64,000 nucleotides of DNA from Acanthornis magna (taxonomy: Eukaryota > Chordata > Aves > Passeriformes > Acanthizidae), in contig JAWUZG010000056.1 in assembly GCA_036785705.1 (NCBI GenBank), positions 12,386,501-12,450,500 on the forward strand. Direction: 5' to 3'. The position numbers and the translations under genes are program-made. Position 1 is the stretch's first letter; each line of letters begins with the position of its first letter. Positions 59,481 through 64,000 of this stretch are shown piece by piece. The notes under the pieces were generated by a model. The model saw only the letters and a list, made by a program, of their open reading frames with translations. It was not told the DNA's origin and ran no database searches.

Positions 59481-62469
59481 GCAAAGGGCCTGCAGGGAAA
59501 GGAGACAGCAGCTCCATCTCCAGGCCCCTTACAAGCAACTTCATTTAACAGCACCCCGAGCATGATCAGTGCAAGCATCTGCATGAGCCAAACCACAACC
59601 ACAGCCCTCAGGTGTGACCTCCCAGGTTCCTCTGGCCTTGTGGATACACAGCACTAGCTCAGCAGCTGGCTTGTCCTTGGGGATCAGTTCCAGCTGGCAC
59701 TGCTGGATGGCACAGCGGCTCCTGGCATGCGATGTTTCCCTCCTGCTGGTTCTTTTCTAGAGGGGTTTTAGGGCATGCAGCCCCCTTAGGGTCAGGCCAT
59801 GGAGCTGCTGCATGTTTTATTTTCCTAAGCAGTGCCAGCCAGTCCAATGCAACTACTGCCATGAGTTGCGTGATCTACCAACTTTTTAAAAGGACAAATA
59901 TACAGAAACCAGGGCTTTCCTCCATGTGGAGACGGGTCACTTTTCTGTTTTCTTTTTTTAAAATTTTTTTTTATGGCTATGTACATGCACTCTATATAAT
60001 TTTTTTATACTATCATACATTTTTAATATACTTAACTGAGTGATTTATCAGTCAGTCTCTAACGATAAGATAACTACAGCACTCCCTTAACATATGTATT
60101 TCTTTTCTTTTCTCTTTTCTTCTTTAACCTTTTCTTTTCCTGGAGCAGCTTTGCCCTGAGGTGGAAATGTAAAGGTCCACCACAATCTTTACTGGAGAAA
60201 AGAGTCCCATTTGAAGCTGATTCAGTGATACAATGAATGCACAGGTCATTTTGAGAATAAAACATAAAGACACGCTACTCATAAAAGTTTTATTTCCTTC
60301 ACAAGTGATAAGCATGTATGAAGGAAAGACATTTTTTTTCGCTACCTTTGGCCTGCAGTGGAACACTTGTTAAAAAATGTTCCTTGATACTAATCTCCAA
60401 CTGGTGTTTGACTTATCTTGAACCCTCAAATGTCACCAGCTTTTAACTGGTGCTGTAAAAAGACCTAACTTACATATCTATAAGAGTAAGAGCTCTATTT
60501 TAACCAAGTCTCATTCTTTCTCCCTTCCTCCCTTCCTTTTTCCTTTCCCTCCTTTCTTTATTTCTTTATTCTCCTATCACATTTCTGCTTTGATTTTGGC
60601 TTTTAATACCAAAATAAAAAAGAGCAAGAGGAGAACCTATAAATTATACAGAATAAAAGTACCCTTAATTCATCTAAGCCCCCATTAAACACACTTTTCC
60701 TTATTCTGACATAGCACAAATTTCTTAACTAAATTTGCCTTTTAAGAGGTTGTTCTCATCAGGGCCACAGCCAGCTTTTCTGAGCTGGGTAGTGGATCCT
60801 GAAGAGATGCCAAGAGCACCCTTCAAAGGTGAGGAAGGTGCTACTTCAGAAATACAAAGACATAGGATGGGAAGGGAAAAGCAGATGCTCACAGAGATTA
60901 GGAATGAACAGATCTAATGTCACCTGTTCCAACCTGCAGCTCTGAAATGTTACCATAAAGCAAAAAACTCGTGTCACTTTGATTACATGGCCATGAAAAT
61001 GCTAAATCTTCATTGCACAGCAGATTTCCATGGGGTGCCCTTCCAAATTCAAGTAGTGCAGGGGATTGGGATGTTCTTCAGTAAGGGAAGCACTGAAGAA
61101 TCAGGGATGCACCTCAGGATGTTACTGACCAAGGCCAGTAGGAAATTGTTTCATTAATGGGATCTTGTTGTGAATCAGTAGATCAAAAATCTAATCAAGC
61201 ACATTCCTCCACACACATCACAGGGAGATCACAAGTCACAGATTCTTTGATCATTGGCTTGATGGGCACAGGAGATGCAAAGCTGAGCCATCTCAGGACA
61301 GAGGGACACAAGAATGATGATGACATTGCCCCTTTGAGGAATGGAAGGACTCCAATTCCATGTTCAAAAAGACTGCCAGAAACTGTCAGTGCTCCACATT
61401 ATTCCTTAATCTGAATCATCATTAGATTATTGACTCTGAAGTTCACACTCTGAAAAGTAATTTGGTTCTCTAATAAGGCATCGAGGTCCAGCACAAGTGA
61501 GCCAACATATCATAAGAGGATAATGATATGGGTTGTTCTCCCTTTCTGCTACCTTCTTATCCCTCAGATCTAAACACTGGACACACTTTCCATAGTCCTG
61601 CTCATCTGAGCATATCAAAGTGCTTTAGAGATGTTCATTATAAGTAATTACCAGGCGGCACGTGTGAATAATTTACAGGATGGTAGGAATGAAATTTCTA
61701 CTGCTCTCACACTTTTTCTCTCTTCTCTGCAGTTTTAACACTTTTAAAAAAAATTTGTTCTCCCTCTTTTTCCGACCAGTGTAAATTAAAGATATCAATA
61801 ATTGGAATATCTTCCTAAATCACATCTCCAGGTGCCTATACTTCCAAATATCTAGTCCTAAATTTGGAAGCACATCTAAAGCAGCAGCCTAAGATAGAGA
61901 TCCCTTCCAGACCAGCTGTGCCAATGGAAAGGTTTCTGCCTCCAGATGGTTTTTTTAGCTAACATGAGCTGCTCCATCAGCACTAACTTAGCTTCTTATC
62001 CAGGTAAAACATAAGAGTAATCAGTATGGAGGAGTGAGCTGCAAGCCAGTAAGTGGGAGAGAATCTGACTCTGAAATACACCCCACTAATATCTTGAGAA
62101 AGACAGAGAAATTAACATATCTGAACTCATTAAATTCAGTTAGAGTCACTTCTCAATGTGTCTCATTAAGACAAATACAGTTTAAGCATATGAAGATCCT
62201 TTATTGATCAACAGGGGAAAAGAAACCTTTTTTTTTCAAATTTGCTGGGGTTTTCTCCTCCATTTTCTGCAGAGATTTTAAACAATTCTGTTCACTAAGT
62301 CTCTGCCTTTCATTTTCCCAGTCAGCTCTGGGATTCCATCTCCCAGGGCAGTCTACATTTAACAGCCATGAGCATTTAAAACATAACTGTGAATTGTCAT
62401 AATTGTCATTTTGAGCAGAGGCTGGGATTTCTGGGGTTTGTTTCCTTTTTTCCTTTTTTTTCCCTACAG
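59481..62469. other. Non-coding, no gene seen
   Basis: It holds A/T-rich DNA (59940-60060) and pyrimidine-rich patches (60097-60140, 60510-60572). At 60855-60945 the phrase ACATAGGATGGGAAGG then GTCACCTGTTCCAACCTGC may be a worn antisense CR1 terminus. It is too weak to list separately. Confidence 0.5.
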
Positions 62470-62607
62470 GATCTTAATTGCCTTTTTCATCAGAGATTTT
62501 CAAATAGAGTTGATGCTTGGGAGAGTTTAATACTTGAAAAAGAGAAGAATGGTGCCCACCTCAGACTCTCAGAAGGGAAAGTGATTCAAAGAGGCAGAAC
62601 TAGAAAG
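62470..62607 (+). CDS. Weak candidate internal exon, unknown gene
   Basis: After a strong T-rich tract ending CCCTACAG (to 62469) there are 46 open codons (phase 0-0) up to AAG/GTGTGT. Blocks include HQRFSNRVDAWESLI and EKEKNGAHLRLSEGK. The donor is suboptimal, the frame stays open on both sides, and the protein is not recognised. Chance is the likelier explanation. Confidence 0.15.
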
Positions 62608-63540
62608 GTGTGTCAAATGGCTAAAGGTGTGACACAAAGCCCAGCAAAGTACAAAGCTGAACACAAAGGAGGAAGGAAAAATACAGCAGCTGTCTACTAA
62701 GCCAATATGAAAATGTTGAAAAGTTAAATAACCTGAAAGGAGAAAAGGGGAGAGCTTTCATGGCAGGAAAAAGAAAAAGCAATGAGAAATAAGCAGCACA
62801 AAGACAACATAGTCTTATACACACTGAGGAAAAAAAGATGTGTCCAATGACAGAACATAAGGACAAAGAAAAATAACCCCAACTGCAGATGGATTTCCAC
62901 GGCAACACGCAGAAACCAAACAAAAAATTAAAGGCAAGAAATTAATTTAAAATCTCCACAAAATAATTAAAACCCAAAAACATCTTGGAAAAAAAAAAGC
63001 AAATAACCTTTTCCAGCTTAACAAAAATGTTCATTTTCTAAAAAGACCATTTTCCACCACAAGTTTTTTCCATTCAGCTAATGTCACCCAGCTCCAGTTA
63101 TGTATTCCAGGCCCCCAGGGCTAAACATAATCTATCTGTGTTTGAAACGAGAACATCTTTGTTCAGACTTTAGGCCAACAGCAACCAAAGGATCTATCAG
63201 TGCTCTGGTGAAAAGGAACAGGAAGGGAACAGTAGGGGAAGATTTGAGCATGCTTTGAACATCAGACAGTGTCCAAGCAGTCGAGGATACCCTAACCAAA
63301 CCGTCACTTTTAATACCTATAACTCATTATAGCACCCTCGAAATATTTCAGAACAACCCCTTCTACCACAGTTTCTCCAATATGCAGCCCTGTGGGAACT
63401 GCAATGTGCTGATGGTAGAGCCCTTCCAGGATTTCCAAGTCTCACGAGGAGCATGAACACAGGACAGCAAAGGCTCATTGTGCCAGGGCAGCTCATGGAA
63501 TGCTTCACCCATTGACATCTCCACGATTGCTGTGGAAACA
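62608..63540. other. Non-coding, A-rich
   Basis: Purine-rich on the plus strand at 62700-62880 and A-rich at 62930-63000. No gene or named repeat was recognised. Confidence 0.55.
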
Positions 63541-63960
63541 GAGTCTCGCGTACTATACACCGCACAATTCCAGACCTCTGAGCCCAGCCCAGGCTCTTTT
63601 CTCCAGGTGCCACAGCTGTGATTAGACGGAGGAATCAGTGTGTAATCAGAGCTGCGAAAGGGACGGATCAATAGAGCCATGAGCCATTAACACCGCTGTA
63701 ACCGCCGGCACATCTGTTATTTATTGCAGCGGGCAAGGCGAGGTGCCTGGGGAATAGCAGCTTCTGGCACGGAAAGAACTGTGGACAAAAGGAGAGAAGA
63801 CATTGTTCGTGTTGGAGATCACCCCTTTTCCCTCCCTTTGCTGCTCTCACAGCCTGGAGGCACACGAGCAGGGGTGCATCACCTATCATTGCAGAAATAT
63901 TGGACTCGGAGCAGAGACTGGGCGGCACAGCGGGTTAATGCATCTCTCCTTCATCTCTGG
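63541..63960. promoter_or_regulatory. CpG-enriched patch at the right edge
   Basis: I count 17 CpGs in these 420 bases, including CTCGCG and AACCGCCGGC, while most of the window has zero or one per 60 bases. It is below a classic CpG island but could mark a regulatory element or an exon close to a gene beyond the edge. No splice-supported exon was found in it. Confidence 0.25.
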
Positions 63961-64000
63961 AGTTAGAGGTGGAACAAATTTGACAGTCCCAGGATATTCC

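Overview
This window reads as ordinary nuclear DNA of a bird, or at least a sauropsid. The evidence is several CR1 LINE copies on both strands. They range from copies with recognisable 3' ends to heavily decayed internal pieces. There are also worn MIR-like SINE pieces, long A/T-rich non-coding stretches, few CpG dinucleotides and no bacterial-style gene packing. Open frames are short, overlap on both strands and mostly look random. No complete gene, RNA gene, CRISPR array, phage, plasmid or virus is visible.

Layout. 1-4.8 kb: non-coding DNA with one exon-like segment at the left edge (87-230) and two short CR1 3' ends. 4.9-20 kb: non-coding, with a sense CR1 piece at 10.6-10.8 kb. 20.1-21.3 kb: the largest mobile element, an antisense CR1 that keeps a broken piece of its reverse-transcriptase ORF joined to its 3' end across a large internal deletion. 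22-28 kb: the densest accessory region, with MIR-like copies, a recurrent old repeat, a CpG cluster and the best coding candidate, a probable 3'-terminal exon on the minus strand at 27197-27368 that encodes a very acidic C-terminus. 28-43 kb: non-coding, with candidate regulatory patches (two CRE-like sites at 28.07 kb; three MEF2-like sites at 35.2 kb). 43.4-43.7 kb: a 272-nt homopurine AAGG/AAAG microsatellite. 44-59 kb: non-coding, with a homeodomain-type AT-rich patch, a MIR-like piece, a CR1 piece and a small exon-like segment at 50.3 kb. 58.9-59.5 kb: an older sense CR1 followed by a MIR-like element. The right edge (63.5-64 kb) is relatively CpG-rich and may approach a regulatory or genic region beyond the window.

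The window is most easily explained as intron plus intergenic DNA of one or more genes whose bodies lie mainly outside it. I found no convincing novel molecular system. The items most worth checking are the acidic terminal exon, the small exon candidates, the motif-rich patches and the shared unnamed old repeat. All repeat assignments come from remembered family consensus patterns, not from a search.
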